64,000 nucleotides of DNA, taken from a bacterium (GTDB taxonomy: Bacteria > Pseudomonadota > Alphaproteobacteria > Rhodobacterales > Rhodobacteraceae). Below are positions 52,757-62,109 of this stretch, piece after piece; within the stretch, counting starts at the first letter, position 1, and every line of letters begins with the position of its first letter. A model generated the notes under the pieces. The model was not told the origin of the DNA, ran no database searches, and was given only the letters and a program-made list of their open reading frames with translations. A program made the translations under genes and the position numbers. The DNA lies in NCBI GenBank assembly GCA_016124195.1, contig WGOE01000002.1:186001-250000 (forward strand), in the 5' to 3' direction.

Positions 52757-54205
52757 ATGTCCAGTACCGACGAACCCAAGCTTTACGCAGCGCGTGAACC
52801 GATCTTCCCCCGCAGAGTGTCCGGCAAGTTCCGCACGCTCAAATGGTGGCTCATGGGCCTGATGCTCGGCGTCTATTACCTGACGCCCTGGATTCGCTGG
52901 GACCGTGGCCCGCAGATGCCCGATCAGGCGGTTCTGCTGGACCTGTCCACCCGGCGTTTCTTCTTCTTCATGATCGAGATCTGGCCGAACGAGTTCTATT
53001 TCGTGGCGGGCCTTCTGATCATGGCGGGGCTGGGGCTGTTCCTCTTCACCTCGGCGGCGGGGCGGGTCTGGTGCGGCTATGCCTGTCCGCAAACCGTCTG
53101 GACCGACCTTTTCATCCTGGTCGAGCGTTGGGTCGAAGGTGACCGCAACGCCCGCATCCGCCTGCACCGCCAGCCGTGGAACTGGGAAAAGCTGATAAAA
53201 AACGGCATCAAGTGGTCGATCTGGCTGCTGATCGGACTGGCGACCGGCGGCGCCTGGGTGTTTTACTTCACCGATGCGCCGACGCTGATGTCGAACCTCA
53301 TCCACGGCACGGCGCATCCGGTGGCCTATCTGACCATGGCGGTCCTGACCTTCACCACCTTCTTCTTCGGTGGATTTGCCCGCGAACAGATCTGCATCTA
53401 TGCCTGCCCCTGGCCGCGCATCCAGGCCGCGATGATGGACGAGGACACGATCACCATCGGCTACCGGTCGTGGCGCGGCGAGCCGCGCGGCAAGCAGACC
53501 GTGGCGGGCAACGGCGACTGCATCGACTGCATGGCCTGCGTGAACGTCTGTCCGATGGGGATCGACATCAGGAACGGCCAGCAGCTTGCCTGCATCACCT
53601 GCGGCCTGTGCATCGACGCCTGCGACACGACGATGGACAAGATCGGCAAGCCGCGCGGCCTGATCGGCTATCTCGCCCTGACCGACGAGCCGCTGGAGCG
53701 GGCGGGCCAGCATGACAAGCCGGTCTGGAAGCATATCCTGCGGCCCCGCACAATTCTTTACACGGTGCTTTGGGCGGGGATCGGCGTCGGCTTGGTCGTC
53801 GCGCTGTTCCTGCGGTCCAACCTCGACGTCTCGATCAGCCCGGTGCGCAATCCGACCCATGTCGTGCTGTCGGACGGCTCGATCCGCAACACCTACAACA
53901 TGCGGCTGCGCAACAAGCACGGCGAGGACCGCTGGTTCGTCTTTTCCGCAACGGCGGGTGGCGACGTGACCCTGGCGCTGGATGGTACGGAAGAGCTGCG
54001 CGTTCTGGTCAAGGCCAATGAGACCCGCGAGCAGCGACTTTACGTGACCGCCAAAGCGGGTACGGTGGCAGCCAGTGCACACCACATGCCGCTGCGAATC
54101 TGGATCAGCGATGCCTCTGGCCCGACCCTGCCCGACACGGGCGGCGTCATTCCCAAGGCCGAACGGATCTACAAGGACACCATCTTCAACGGCAAGGATG
54201 ACTGA
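52757..54205 (+). CDS. ccoG: Cytochrome oxidase assembly protein CcoG (RdxA)
   Basis: CcoG is a polyferredoxin-type membrane protein that helps deliver copper to the cbb3 oxidase, probably by reducing Cu(II). The 482-residue product has four or five membrane helices, a CGYACPQTVW segment, and two 4Fe-4S clusters in CIDCMACVNVCPMGID and CITCGLCIDACD, followed by a C-terminal periplasmic Ig-like domain. The ATG at 52757 gives MSSTDEPKLYAAREPIF. Confidence 0.96.
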   Translation: MSSTDEPKLYAAREPIFPRRVSGKFRTLKWWLMGLMLGVYYLTPWIRWDRGPQMPDQAVLLDLSTRRFFFFMIEIWPNEFYFVAGLLIMAGLGLFLFTSAAGRVWCGYACPQTVWTDLFILVERWVEGDRNARIRLHRQPWNWEKLIKNGIKWSIWLLIGLATGGAWVFYFTDAPTLMSNLIHGTAHPVAYLTMAVLTFTTFFFGGFAREQICIYACPWPRIQAAMMDEDTITIGYRSWRGEPRGKQTVAGNGDCIDCMACVNVCPMGIDIRNGQQLACITCGLCIDACDTTMDKIGKPRGLIGYLALTDEPLERAGQHDKPVWKHILRPRTILYTVLWAGIGVGLVVALFLRSNLDVSISPVRNPTHVVLSDGSIRNTYNMRLRNKHGEDRWFVFSATAGGDVTLALDGTEELRVLVKANETREQRLYVTAKAGTVAASAHHMPLRIWISDASGPTLPDTGGVIPKAERIYKDTIFNGKDD

Positions 54206-54206
54206 C

Positions 54207-54692
54207 ATGGCGCAAGCGATCGAAAAACCCGTCCGCCCCTTCACCGGCAAGCACATGCTGGCGCTGACGCTCAGCTTCTTCGGCGTCATCATCGCGGTCA
54301 ACATCGGCCTGGCCTACAAGGCCATCACGACCTTTCCCGGGCTCGAGGTCGATGACAGCTATGTCGCCAGCCAGACCTTCGATCAGGAGAAATCCGCGCA
54401 AGAGGCGCTGCATTGGCATGTCAGGCAGGGTTACGATCATGCCAAACGGCAGTTGGTGCTGGATTTCACCGATGTGAACGGCAAGCCCGTGACGCTGCGC
54501 GACATCAGCGTGCTGGTCGGCCGCCCGACCGAGGCGGCGCAAGATCAGCACCCCGTCATGCAGCAGGGCGCCGATGGCGCTTATGCTGCCGCGCTGGAAC
54601 TGCCGCTGGGCAAATGGATGCTGCAGATCGTGGGACATGCGCAGGATGGCACGCTCTATCAGGCGCGCACCTTCTTTTATGTGAGAAGCTGA
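54207..54692 (+). CDS. ccoH: Cytochrome oxidase assembly protein CcoH (FixH)
   Basis: CcoH stays bound to the cbb3 oxidase and is needed for its assembly. The 161-residue protein has one N-terminal helix (HMLALTLSFFGVIIAVNIGLAY), the conserved FPGLEVDDSYVASQTFD segment and a beta-rich periplasmic domain. ATG 54207 lies one base behind the ccoG stop with AAGG at a good distance; an ATG at 54198 would add MTD. Confidence 0.94.
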   Translation: MAQAIEKPVRPFTGKHMLALTLSFFGVIIAVNIGLAYKAITTFPGLEVDDSYVASQTFDQEKSAQEALHWHVRQGYDHAKRQLVLDFTDVNGKPVTLRDISVLVGRPTEAAQDQHPVMQQGADGAYAAALELPLGKWMLQIVGHAQDGTLYQARTFFYVRS

Positions 54693-54693
54693 G

Positions 54694-56907
54694 ATGGCCG
54701 CCCGGGCTGCAGAGGCCACGGAAATAGCGCCCGAGATGACCTCGGGCGGCCTGTCGGCCTGTCCGGCCTGCGTCGCGGCGCCTGCGGCCGAACGGCTGGC
54801 CGCCCTGCAAAAGCCCGAAGCTGCCCGGCTGATGCTGTCCCTGCCCACGGCCCATTGTGCGGCCTGCATCGCCACCGTGGAAACCGCCCTGCGCCAACAT
54901 CCGGGCGTGCAGTCCGCCCGGGTCAACCTGACGCTCAAGCGCGTCTCGGTCGAGGCAGAGCCCGAGGTCACCGCCGCCGATCTGACCCGCGTGCTGGAGG
55001 GTGTCGGCTATGAGGCGCATGAACTGGATCCCGGCCTTCTGTCGATGACCGAGACCGACCGTCAGGGCCGCGCGCTTTTGATGCGGCTGGGCGTCGCCTT
55101 CTTTGCCATGATGAACATCATGCTATTGTCGGTGGCGGTCTGGTCGGGGGCCGAGGCCGCAACCCGTGACATGTTCCACTGGATCTCGGCGATGATCGCC
55201 ATTCCGACGGTGATCTTCGCAGGTCAGCCCTTCTTCACCTCGGCCTGGAGCGCGCTGAGGGTGGGGCGTCTGAACATGGATGTGCCGATCTCTCTGGCGA
55301 TCTTCCTGGCCACGGCCATGTCGCTGTTTGAAACCATGCATTCGGGCAGCAAGGCCTATTTCGACGCGGCGGTGATGCTGGCCTTCTTCCTTCTGCTGGG
55401 CCGCTATCTGGATCACCGCAGCCGGGCCCTCGCACGCTCTGCCGCGGGCGAGCTTGCGGCGCTGGAAGTGCCGCGCGCCGTGGTTCTTGAGGCCGGCGCC
55501 GAGGTCCTGCGCCCGATCGGGCAGGTCGCGCGCGATGATGTGGTGCTGGTGCGACCGGGCGGGCGGATGCCGGTGGACGGCGTGGTTCTGACCGGCACCT
55601 CCGAGGTCGACCGCGGGCTTCTGACTGGCGAAAGCCTGCCTGTCTTTGCCGGGCCGGGCAGCCTCGTTTCGGCCGGAGAGGTCAATCTGACCGGCCCGCT
55701 GACCCTGCGCGTTCTGGCGGCTGGCAAGGATTCCTCGCTGCACCGCATGGCCGATCTGGTGGCCGTGGCAGAGGCCGCGCGCAACACCTACACGAGCCTT
55801 GCCGAGCGTGCCGCGCGGATCTATGCGCCGGCGGTGCATCTGTTGAGCCTTGCGGCCTTTGGCTTCTGGCTGTGGCGGACCGGCGGGGATTTCCGACTTG
55901 CCGTCAACATCGCGGTGGCGGTGCTGATCATCACCTGCCCCTGTGCCTTGGGTCTTGCCGTGCCGGCCGTGGTCACGGCGGCATCGGGCAAGCTTTTCCG
56001 CAAGGGGGTGCTGATCAAGAACGGCACCGCGCTGGAACGGCTTGCCGAGGTTGATCTGGTGATCTTCGACAAGACCGGCACCCTGACGCTTGGTGCGCCA
56101 GAACCGGCCAATCTGGACGGGATCGGGGCCGAGGCGCGTTCCGTGGCGCTGGCATTGGCCCGTGCCTCGTCGCACCCCTTGGCTGTGGCGCTGGCCGGCC
56201 GGATCGGCGGCGCCCCGGCCGAGGTGACCAATCTGCGCGAGATGCCGGGCTATGGCGTCGAAGGCCGCTGGGCCGGCAAGTCGGTGCGCCTGGGCCGGGC
56301 CGGCTGGGTCGGGGTGGAGGCCGGGTCCGAGACCGCGACCTATCTTGGCATCGAGGGCGCGCCTGCCACCACCTTCACCTTTTCCGATCAGATCCGCCCG
56401 GGGGCAGAGGCCGCGATTGCCGGGCTCAAGGCGCAGGGCAAGGCGATCCGGCTGGTTTCGGGCGATCACAAGGCCGCGGTCGCGGCCTTTGCAGCGCGCC
56501 TTGGCATCGCCGATTGGGTGGCCGAGGCGCTGCCGGCCGAAAAGGCGGGTCTGGTGCGCCAGATGGCCGATCAGGGGCACAAGGTGCTGATGGTGGGCGA
56601 TGGGCTGAACGACACGGCGGCCCTTGCTGCGGCGCATGTGTCGATCTCGCCAGCGCAGGCGCTGGATGCCGCCCGCGTCGCCTCTGACATCGTGCTTTTG
56701 GGCCGCGACCTTGCCGCCATTGCCGATGCGGCGCGCATCTCGACCCAGGCGATCCGGCGCATGAAGGAAAACTTCGCGATCTCGGCCGGCTACAACGTCA
56801 TCGCCGTGCCGTTGGCGCTGATCGGGGCCACGACGCCGCTTGTGTCGGCACTGGCGATGTCGCTATCCTCGATCACCGTGTCGCTGAACGCGCTGAGGCT
56901 TCGCTGA
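54694..56907 (+). CDS. ccoI: Copper-transporting P1B-type ATPase CcoI (FixI)
   Basis: CcoI supplies copper for CuB of the cbb3 oxidase. The 737-residue P-type ATPase has an N-terminal CPAC pair (23-26) and a heavy-metal domain with C55-AA-C58. The core has the transport motif C415-P-C417, the phosphorylated D459 in DKTGTLT, SSHPLA, and GDGLNDTAAL. Eight membrane helices are expected. It starts one base behind ccoH and overlaps ccoS by one base. Confidence 0.96.
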   Translation: MAARAAEATEIAPEMTSGGLSACPACVAAPAAERLAALQKPEAARLMLSLPTAHCAACIATVETALRQHPGVQSARVNLTLKRVSVEAEPEVTAADLTRVLEGVGYEAHELDPGLLSMTETDRQGRALLMRLGVAFFAMMNIMLLSVAVWSGAEAATRDMFHWISAMIAIPTVIFAGQPFFTSAWSALRVGRLNMDVPISLAIFLATAMSLFETMHSGSKAYFDAAVMLAFFLLLGRYLDHRSRALARSAAGELAALEVPRAVVLEAGAEVLRPIGQVARDDVVLVRPGGRMPVDGVVLTGTSEVDRGLLTGESLPVFAGPGSLVSAGEVNLTGPLTLRVLAAGKDSSLHRMADLVAVAEAARNTYTSLAERAARIYAPAVHLLSLAAFGFWLWRTGGDFRLAVNIAVAVLIITCPCALGLAVPAVVTAASGKLFRKGVLIKNGTALERLAEVDLVIFDKTGTLTLGAPEPANLDGIGAEARSVALALARASSHPLAVALAGRIGGAPAEVTNLREMPGYGVEGRWAGKSVRLGRAGWVGVEAGSETATYLGIEGAPATTFTFSDQIRPGAEAAIAGLKAQGKAIRLVSGDHKAAVAAFAARLGIADWVAEALPAEKAGLVRQMADQGHKVLMVGDGLNDTAALAAAHVSISPAQALDAARVASDIVLLGRDLAAIADAARISTQAIRRMKENFAISAGYNVIAVPLALIGATTPLVSALAMSLSSITVSLNALRLR

Positions 56908-57065
56908 TGCAGATCCTGGCCATCCTGATCCCGGTGTCGCTGCTTTTGGGCGGCTTGGGCCTTCTGGGCTTCATCTGGGCGCTGAAAGGCCGCCAGTTCG
57001 ATGACCCGCAGGGCGATGCCAGCCGCATCCTGACCAAGGAATTCGACGACAAGCCAGCGCCCTGA
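56907..57065 (+). CDS. ccoS: Cytochrome oxidase maturation protein CcoS
   Basis: This 52-residue protein, too short for many gene finders, starts at the A of the ccoI stop (TGATG). It has one helix (ILAILIPVSLLLGGLGLLGFIWAL) followed by KGRQFDDPQGDASRIL, which is typical of CcoS. It is needed for insertion of heme b and copper cofactors into CcoN. Last gene of ccoGHIS; the convergent FAH gene begins four bases later. Confidence 0.93.
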   Translation: MQILAILIPVSLLLGGLGLLGFIWALKGRQFDDPQGDASRILTKEFDDKPAP

Positions 57066-57068
57066 AGG

Positions 57069-57761
57069 TCAGGCGATGGTGACGCTGGCCGGGCTGAGCC
57101 CGTCGACCGAAACCGTGCAGGTCTGGCCACGCTGCAGGGCGCCCACGCCCGCCGGCGTGCCGGTGTAGATCAGATCGCCGGGGGCGAGCGTGACCAGCCG
57201 CGACAGGTGGGCGATGATGCCGGCCACATCCCAGATCATCATCGACAGCCGGGTCTCCTGCCGCACCGTGCCATCCACCGTCAGGCGCAGTACGCCGTCC
57301 GGCAGCGTGGCGCCCGGATGGATCAGGCCGATCACGGCGGACCGGTCAAAGCCCTTGGACATGTCCCAGGGCCGCCGCATCGCCTTGGCCTCTGCCTGCA
57401 GGTCGCGGCGCGTCAGGTCATTGCCCGCCGCATGACCCCAGACCAGCGCGGGAGCCTCGGCCTCGGTCACGTCGGTACCGCCCTTGCCGAGCGCCACCAC
57501 CAGTTCGCCCTCGAAATGAAAATCCTGCGTGGCGGGCGGGTAGGGGATCGTCGCGCCCGACTCTACCAGGCTGTCGGCCGGTTTGGTAAAGAAGAACGGC
57601 GGCTCTCGGGTGGGATCGCCGCCCATCTCGATGCCATGGTCGGCATAGTTGCGCCCGACGCAAAAGATGCGCCGGACCGGAAAGCGGGCGTTGGTGCCAA
57701 AGACCGGCAGCGTCACGGCAGGTGGCGCTGCAAAGACCAGAGGTTCGGCGTGCTCGCTCAT
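57069..57761 (-). CDS. Fumarylacetoacetate hydrolase family protein
   Basis: The 230-residue product has the FAH fold with FCVGRNYADH, FFFTKPADSLV, the metal-site FHFEGELVVALGKGG and GDLIYTGTPAGVG. Proteins of this size act on acylpyruvates, oxaloacetate or aromatic breakdown products; which one cannot be told. Adjacent ATG codons at 57764 and 57761 overlap the carboxypeptidase stop, so the gene is translationally coupled to it, without an obvious functional link. Confidence 0.88.
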   Translation of the reverse strand: MSEHAEPLVFAAPPAVTLPVFGTNARFPVRRIFCVGRNYADHGIEMGGDPTREPPFFFTKPADSLVESGATIPYPPATQDFHFEGELVVALGKGGTDVTEAEAPALVWGHAAGNDLTRRDLQAEAKAMRRPWDMSKGFDRSAVIGLIHPGATLPDGVLRLTVDGTVRQETRLSMMIWDVAGIIAHLSRLVTLAPGDLIYTGTPAGVGALQRGQTCTVSVDGLSPASVTIA

Positions 57762-59275
57762 CATTGCCCCATGGTGAAACATTGGATGGCGCGCGATTGC
57801 AGGCGCCGGCAGGCCAGATCGGCGGTGTCGCGGTCAAGCCCCATCACCACGGCATCATAGCCGCCGCCGCGCGCCACGACCTTGCGCAGGCCATCGCCCA
57901 GCGTGGTATTCTCGGCCAACTGGATCTGGATCAGCGCCTTTTCCGCCGCGATGCTGTTGGGATAGCGCCCCAGATTGATGCCCCAAGTGTTGGCGCTGGA
58001 GGTCGACACCCGTGTCACGACCTCTGGCTTGGCCGGGACGGAGGCGAGCTTGGCATTCTCGTCGGTGAAGATCGGCGTGTTGCGCTTGGGCGGCTTGACT
58101 GTCTCGACGGCCAGCGTCATCGGCTGTTCGGGGGCGCTGGCCTTGACCGTGACCCCTTCGGCTATCGCGGCGGCCTGTCCGTCAAGGCTGTCGGCCGGCG
58201 GGGCGGCAGAGGCTTGGTTCGCCGTCACCTCGGCCACGGCATCCTCGATCCCGGCCACATTGACCGCCGGGGCATCGGGCCTGGCCTGCGGGCGCAGCGA
58301 GGTGGCGACATTGGATGAGACGAGCGCATTGGCCGCGCTGTCCGCCGGTTCGGGTGTGCCCTCATCGGTGGCCTGGGCCAGCAGGGCTGCATCCACCGCC
58401 GGGGCGACTTCGGGATCGGCCGGTTTGGGCAGCACGGTCGCGACACCCGGCTTGGCCTTGCGGAAGCCCATGTCCAGAAGCTCTGTCATCTTCTGGTTGC
58501 GCATCGGGGTCGAGGTGCCGCCAAAGATCGTGCCGATCAGCCGCACGCCGTTGCGCTCGGCGCTGGCGGTCAGGTTGAAGCCCGAAGCGGCCGTATAGCC
58601 CGTCTTGATGCCATCGGCGCCGTCATAGCTGTCAAGGAACTTGCGGTTGGTGCTGACCACGGTGGCCATGCCTGCGTCGGTCGAGCGGCGCGAGAAGATG
58701 TTGTAATATTGCGGAAAGTCGTAAAACAGATGGCGGCCCAGAATCGACATGTCATGCGCGGTCGAGACATGGCCCGCGGCGGGCAGTCCATTGGCATTCT
58801 TGAAAACCGAATGCTTCATGCCCAGTTGTCGCGCCGTGGCCGTCATTCTGGCGCCCCATTTTTCGGGCGAGCCGGCAAAGTAGTCGCCAATTGCCGCCGC
58901 CGCGTCATTGGCCGATTTCACGGCCGCTGCACGGATCAGATAGCGCAGGGCGATCTTTTGCCCGGCCTGCAATCCCAGCCGCGAGGGCGCCTGGTTGGCG
59001 GCGTTGCGCGATACGGTGACCATCGTGTCAAGGCTGACATGGCCGGCCTCGATCTCCTGAAAGGTGATATACAGCGTCATCATCTTTGTCAGCGACGCAG
59101 GCTTCAAAGGCGTGTCCGCGTTCTGCGAGTAAAGCGTCTCTCCGGTGCGCGCATCCATGAGATAAGCCGCGTAGGGCGCGGCTGCTCCAGGAAAGCCCAG
59201 AAGGATGTTGGCCAGGAGGCCAATGACCAACGATGAAAAGAGTGCGCGGACAGAATCCGCCAATACCCGTGTCAC
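57761..59275 (-). CDS. D-alanyl-D-alanine carboxypeptidase with C-terminal SPOR domain
   Basis: The 504-residue product trims D-alanine from peptidoglycan pentapeptides in the periplasm. It has an N-terminal signal (about 12-32), the penicillin-binding motifs S61-LT-K64, S121-A-N123 and K224-T-G, a long Ala/Pro-rich linker (about 290-425), and a C-terminal SPOR-like domain (WGINLGRYPNSIAAEKALIQ). SPOR domains bind denuded septal glycans, so the enzyme probably works at the division site. The start is GTG 59275 behind GAGGCAGG. Confidence 0.93.
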   Translation of the reverse strand: MTRVLADSVRALFSSLVIGLLANILLGFPGAAAPYAAYLMDARTGETLYSQNADTPLKPASLTKMMTLYITFQEIEAGHVSLDTMVTVSRNAANQAPSRLGLQAGQKIALRYLIRAAAVKSANDAAAAIGDYFAGSPEKWGARMTATARQLGMKHSVFKNANGLPAAGHVSTAHDMSILGRHLFYDFPQYYNIFSRRSTDAGMATVVSTNRKFLDSYDGADGIKTGYTAASGFNLTASAERNGVRLIGTIFGGTSTPMRNQKMTELLDMGFRKAKPGVATVLPKPADPEVAPAVDAALLAQATDEGTPEPADSAANALVSSNVATSLRPQARPDAPAVNVAGIEDAVAEVTANQASAAPPADSLDGQAAAIAEGVTVKASAPEQPMTLAVETVKPPKRNTPIFTDENAKLASVPAKPEVVTRVSTSSANTWGINLGRYPNSIAAEKALIQIQLAENTTLGDGLRKVVARGGGYDAVVMGLDRDTADLACRRLQSRAIQCFTMGQ

Positions 59276-59458
59276 TTGCCTGCCTCGTCACTGCCCGCGT
59301 CCCCGGTTAATCCGGAGTATCGCTGTTGTGACATAAGCCTAACACGAGGCGGCAAATCGGAAAACCCTTTTGTTTCCATGGGTTTCGCGGGCAATCTTGA
59401 GTGTATCTCTTTTGTTTATCCGGCCAGATGTGGTGGGAATTGTGGTCCCCCCCTCTAC

Positions 59459-60166
59459 CTATGGTAGGCTGTGCAGCTCTTGCACGAGGCCGGGCAGCGC
59501 CGCGAGGTCCTGAATGCTGCGAAATTTTTTCGCATCTTTCGGCGGCTCGGCACGTTCCAGCGCCCAGGTCAGGGCTTGGGGCACATGCACGCCCCAGGCG
59601 CCGGCCTCGAGCGCGGGCAGCACGTCCGATTTCAACGAGTTGCCGATCATCATCGCGGTTTCGGGGCCCTCGCCATGGCGGGCAAACGCGGCGCGGTAAA
59701 CTTCGGGCGTCTTGCTGGACACGATTTCCACCCCATGAAACAGATCGCCCAGGCCCGACTGGGCGAGCTTGCGTTCCTGATCCAGCAGATCGCCCTTGGT
59801 GATCAGCACCACGCGGTGGTCGGCGGCCAGCGCCGTGACCGCCTCGCGCGCATGTGGCAAAAGCTGCACCGGATGGGCCAGCATCTCGCGTCCGGCGGCC
59901 ATGATCTCGGCGATCACCGAGGCTTCGACGCGCCCTGCCGTCACCTCGATGGCGGTTTCGATCATCGACAGCATGAAGCCTTTGACGCCAAAGCCATAGT
60001 GGCCAAGGTTGCGCCGCTCCGCCGCCTCGAGCCGGGCGGCCAGATGGGCAGGGTCGGCCGCATCGGCCAGCAGTTGGGCAAAACGCTCCTGCGTCATCCG
60101 GAAGAAGGTCTCGTTCTGCCAGAGCGTGTCGTCGGCATCAAAGCCGATGGTTGTCAGGTCGGCCAT
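59459..60166 (-). CDS. HAD-superfamily hydrolase
   Basis: The 235-residue protein has the HAD motifs: D10-A-D12-D-T in [12 protein letters not shown] (nucleophile and acid), LITKGD (motif II), the lysine of VSSKTPEVY (motif III) and [14 protein letters not shown] (motif IV). The second aspartate run DADDTLW is seen in the YjjG-like phosphatases, but the substrate is unknown. The ATG at 60166 is the family start; it diverges from clpS. Confidence 0.88.
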   Translation of the reverse strand: MADLTTIGFDADDTLWQNETFFRMTQERFAQLLADAADPAHLAARLEAAERRNLGHYGFGVKGFMLSMIETAIEVTAGRVEASVIAEIMAAGREMLAHPVQLLPHAREAVTALAADHRVVLITKGDLLDQERKLAQSGLGDLFHGVEIVSSKTPEVYRAAFARHGEGPETAMMIGNSLKSDVLPALEAGAWGVHVPQALTWALERAEPPKDAKKFRSIQDLAALPGLVQELHSLP

Positions 60167-60271
60167 CACGTCTCCTTCATCGTAAATCCGTCGGGGTCTT
60201 TCAAGCGCGGCAAAATGTTCTATATTGCAGGAACACGATGCGCGCACCCCGTTCTGCAGTGGAGTCTGCTC

Positions 60272-60613
60272 TTGACCGCTTTTCCTGACATGATGTCTGA
60301 CGGACCAAAGGGCCCGGGTCAGGATACATCCTTGCTGACCAAGACAAAGGCCAAGACCGAACGGCCGCCGCTGTACAAGGTCATGCTGCTGAACGACGAC
60401 TACACGCCGATGGAATTCGTGGTCCATGTGCTGGAGCGATTCTTTGGCCTCAACCACACGCAGGCGTTTGAGATCATGCTGACCGTGCACAAGAAGGGGC
60501 TCGCCGTGGTCGGGGTCTTTTCTTTCGAGGTGGCCGAGACCAAGGTGGCGCAGGTGATGGACTTTGCCCGCCGGCATCAGCATCCGCTGCAATGCACGAT
60601 GGAAAAGGAATAG
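60272..60613 (+). CDS. clpS: ATP-dependent Clp protease adaptor ClpS
   Basis: ClpS delivers N-end rule substrates to ClpAP. The protein has the ClpS core with [20 protein letters not shown] (substrate pocket), [20 protein letters not shown] and the final [11 protein letters not shown] favour the TTG at 60272 (113 residues) because GTGGAG lies seven bases upstream; the ATG codons at 60290 and 60293 have no such site. clpA is not next to it. A TATATT at about 60220 may be its -10. Confidence 0.93.
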   Translation: MTAFPDMMSDGPKGPGQDTSLLTKTKAKTERPPLYKVMLLNDDYTPMEFVVHVLERFFGLNHTQAFEIMLTVHKKGLAVVGVFSFEVAETKVAQVMDFARRHQHPLQCTMEKE

Positions 60614-60629
60614 CCGCCGGGCGGCGCTG

Positions 60630-61610
60630 ATGAGAACCGTTCGACTGGAACTGGCGCTGGCATCCGGCGCATGGCGCTTGCCGCCTTCGGGCGACATCGT
60701 GGTGATGCGCCCGCGGGCCGGCGATGACCTGTCGGCCCTGCCCAAATCGCGCGTCGTGGTGCGCACGGGGTTTCGCCCCGATCACGACCATTTCACAGCC
60801 CTTGGCTACCGGACCGACAGCAAGGGCATCGCGGCGGCCCTGGTCTGCCTGCCGCGCGCCCGGGCCGAGGCCTGGGCCATGCTGGCCGAGGCGGTGGCGC
60901 TGGTCGGTCCCGGCGGAACGATCGCCATCGACGGGCAAAAGACCGATGGGTTTGATTCGGTGCTGAAGGACCTGCGCGCCGCGGGCCTGTCGCCGGGCGA
61001 GGTCGTCTCCAAGGCGCATGGCAAGTTCGTCGCTTTCACTGCGGCGCCGGTGCCGCCGGCCTGGGCCGCGGCGGATCACCGGGTGGAGGGCTTCATCACC
61101 CGGCCGGGCGTCTTTTCCGCCGATGGGCCGGACCGCGGCTCGCAGCTTCTGGTGGCGGCGCTGCCGGCCGATCTGCCGGCGCGGGTCGGCGATCTTGGCG
61201 CGGGCTGGGGCTATCTGGACCGCGCCATCCTGCAGCGGCCCGGCGTCAGGCGGCTGGATGTGGTCGAAGCGGAACAGGTGGCACTCGACTGCGCGCGCCT
61301 GAACGTGACCAGCCCGAAGGCGGTGTTTCACTGGGCCGATGCCACGACCTTCCGGCCCGAACGTCCGTGGAATGCCGTGGTGATGAACCCGCCGTTTCAC
61401 ACGGCGCGCACGCCGGACCCTGCACTGGGTCTGGCCTTCCTGCGCGCCGCCCATCGCGGTCTGGCGCCGGATGGCGTGCTCTGGATGGTGGCAAACCGCC
61501 ATCTGCCCTATGAACCCGTGCTGAAAGCCCTGTTCCGCCAGGTCGAAGAGATCGGCGGCGATGGCGCCTTTCGCGTCTCGCGCGCGGCCTATCCGGTGCG
61601 CGGACGCTAG
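60630..61610 (+). CDS. RsmC-like 16S rRNA guanine N2-methyltransferase
   Basis: The 326-residue protein has a degenerate N-terminal methyltransferase domain and a C-terminal active one, the layout of RsmC. The SAM site is VGDLGAGWGYLDRAIL and the catalytic tetrad NPPFHTART. RsmC methylates G1207 of 16S rRNA; a related target is likely here but not proven. The ATG at 60630 lies 16 bases behind clpS, so the two may be co-transcribed. Confidence 0.88.
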   Translation: MRTVRLELALASGAWRLPPSGDIVVMRPRAGDDLSALPKSRVVVRTGFRPDHDHFTALGYRTDSKGIAAALVCLPRARAEAWAMLAEAVALVGPGGTIAIDGQKTDGFDSVLKDLRAAGLSPGEVVSKAHGKFVAFTAAPVPPAWAAADHRVEGFITRPGVFSADGPDRGSQLLVAALPADLPARVGDLGAGWGYLDRAILQRPGVRRLDVVEAEQVALDCARLNVTSPKAVFHWADATTFRPERPWNAVVMNPPFHTARTPDPALGLAFLRAAHRGLAPDGVLWMVANRHLPYEPVLKALFRQVEEIGGDGAFRVSRAAYPVRGR

Positions 61611-61611
61611 G

Positions 61612-62004
61612 TCATTCGGGATAGCGTGCCTTGCAGTCGGCCACGACCGGCGCCAGTTCGCGCGCCATCTGGTCGCGCCGCTTGCGCATGGAGGCAAGCT
61701 TGGCCGCCTCGGCGTCGAGGTTGATGGCGGCCGGGCGCCGCACCGTCTGTTCGCGGTCATCCAGACAGGTGTGCGGGGTCGGGTTGGGATTGCCGGGCAA
61801 GGCTGGCGAGAAGCAGGGCACGAAGACCGGCACCGTTTCGACCGTGTCGACATAGGCAAAGCCGCGCGTGATGTTGCCTTGCGTCTCGGCGATCAGACGG
61901 TCCAGCACGATCAGGTCATGCGTGTTCAGGCGGATGCATTGCTCTTGCGGAGTGCCGCAGGCGGCCAGGGCCAGCAGGGCGGAGGCAATCTGATACCATC
62001 TCAT
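61612..62004 (-). CDS. Small lipoprotein with coiled-coil C-terminus
   Basis: The 130-residue product has a lipoprotein signal (MRWYQIASALLALAAC), four further cysteines (EQC, VPC, HTC, ADC) that could form two disulfides, and a C-terminal helix AAKLASMRKRRDQMARELA. It is likely anchored in the envelope. I do not recognise a family. It converges with the RsmC-like gene one base away and diverges from hemF. Confidence 0.8.
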   Translation of the reverse strand: MRWYQIASALLALAACGTPQEQCIRLNTHDLIVLDRLIAETQGNITRGFAYVDTVETVPVFVPCFSPALPGNPNPTPHTCLDDREQTVRRPAAINLDAEAAKLASMRKRRDQMARELAPVVADCKARYPE

Positions 62005-62109
62005 CGGGCGTCTCCCTCTTCGGCTTCATGATAGGACGGGATGGCCGGACAGGAAATAGCGCCCCACGTTGAGCGGCGGCGATCTTCCTGCTAGCAAGGC
62101 GGTGCTGCC

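Noticed and set aside
50921-54304. A 1127-codon open frame on the minus strand
   Set aside because: It is antisense to ccoO, ccoQ, ccoP and ccoG, all certain genes, and has no recognisable domain.
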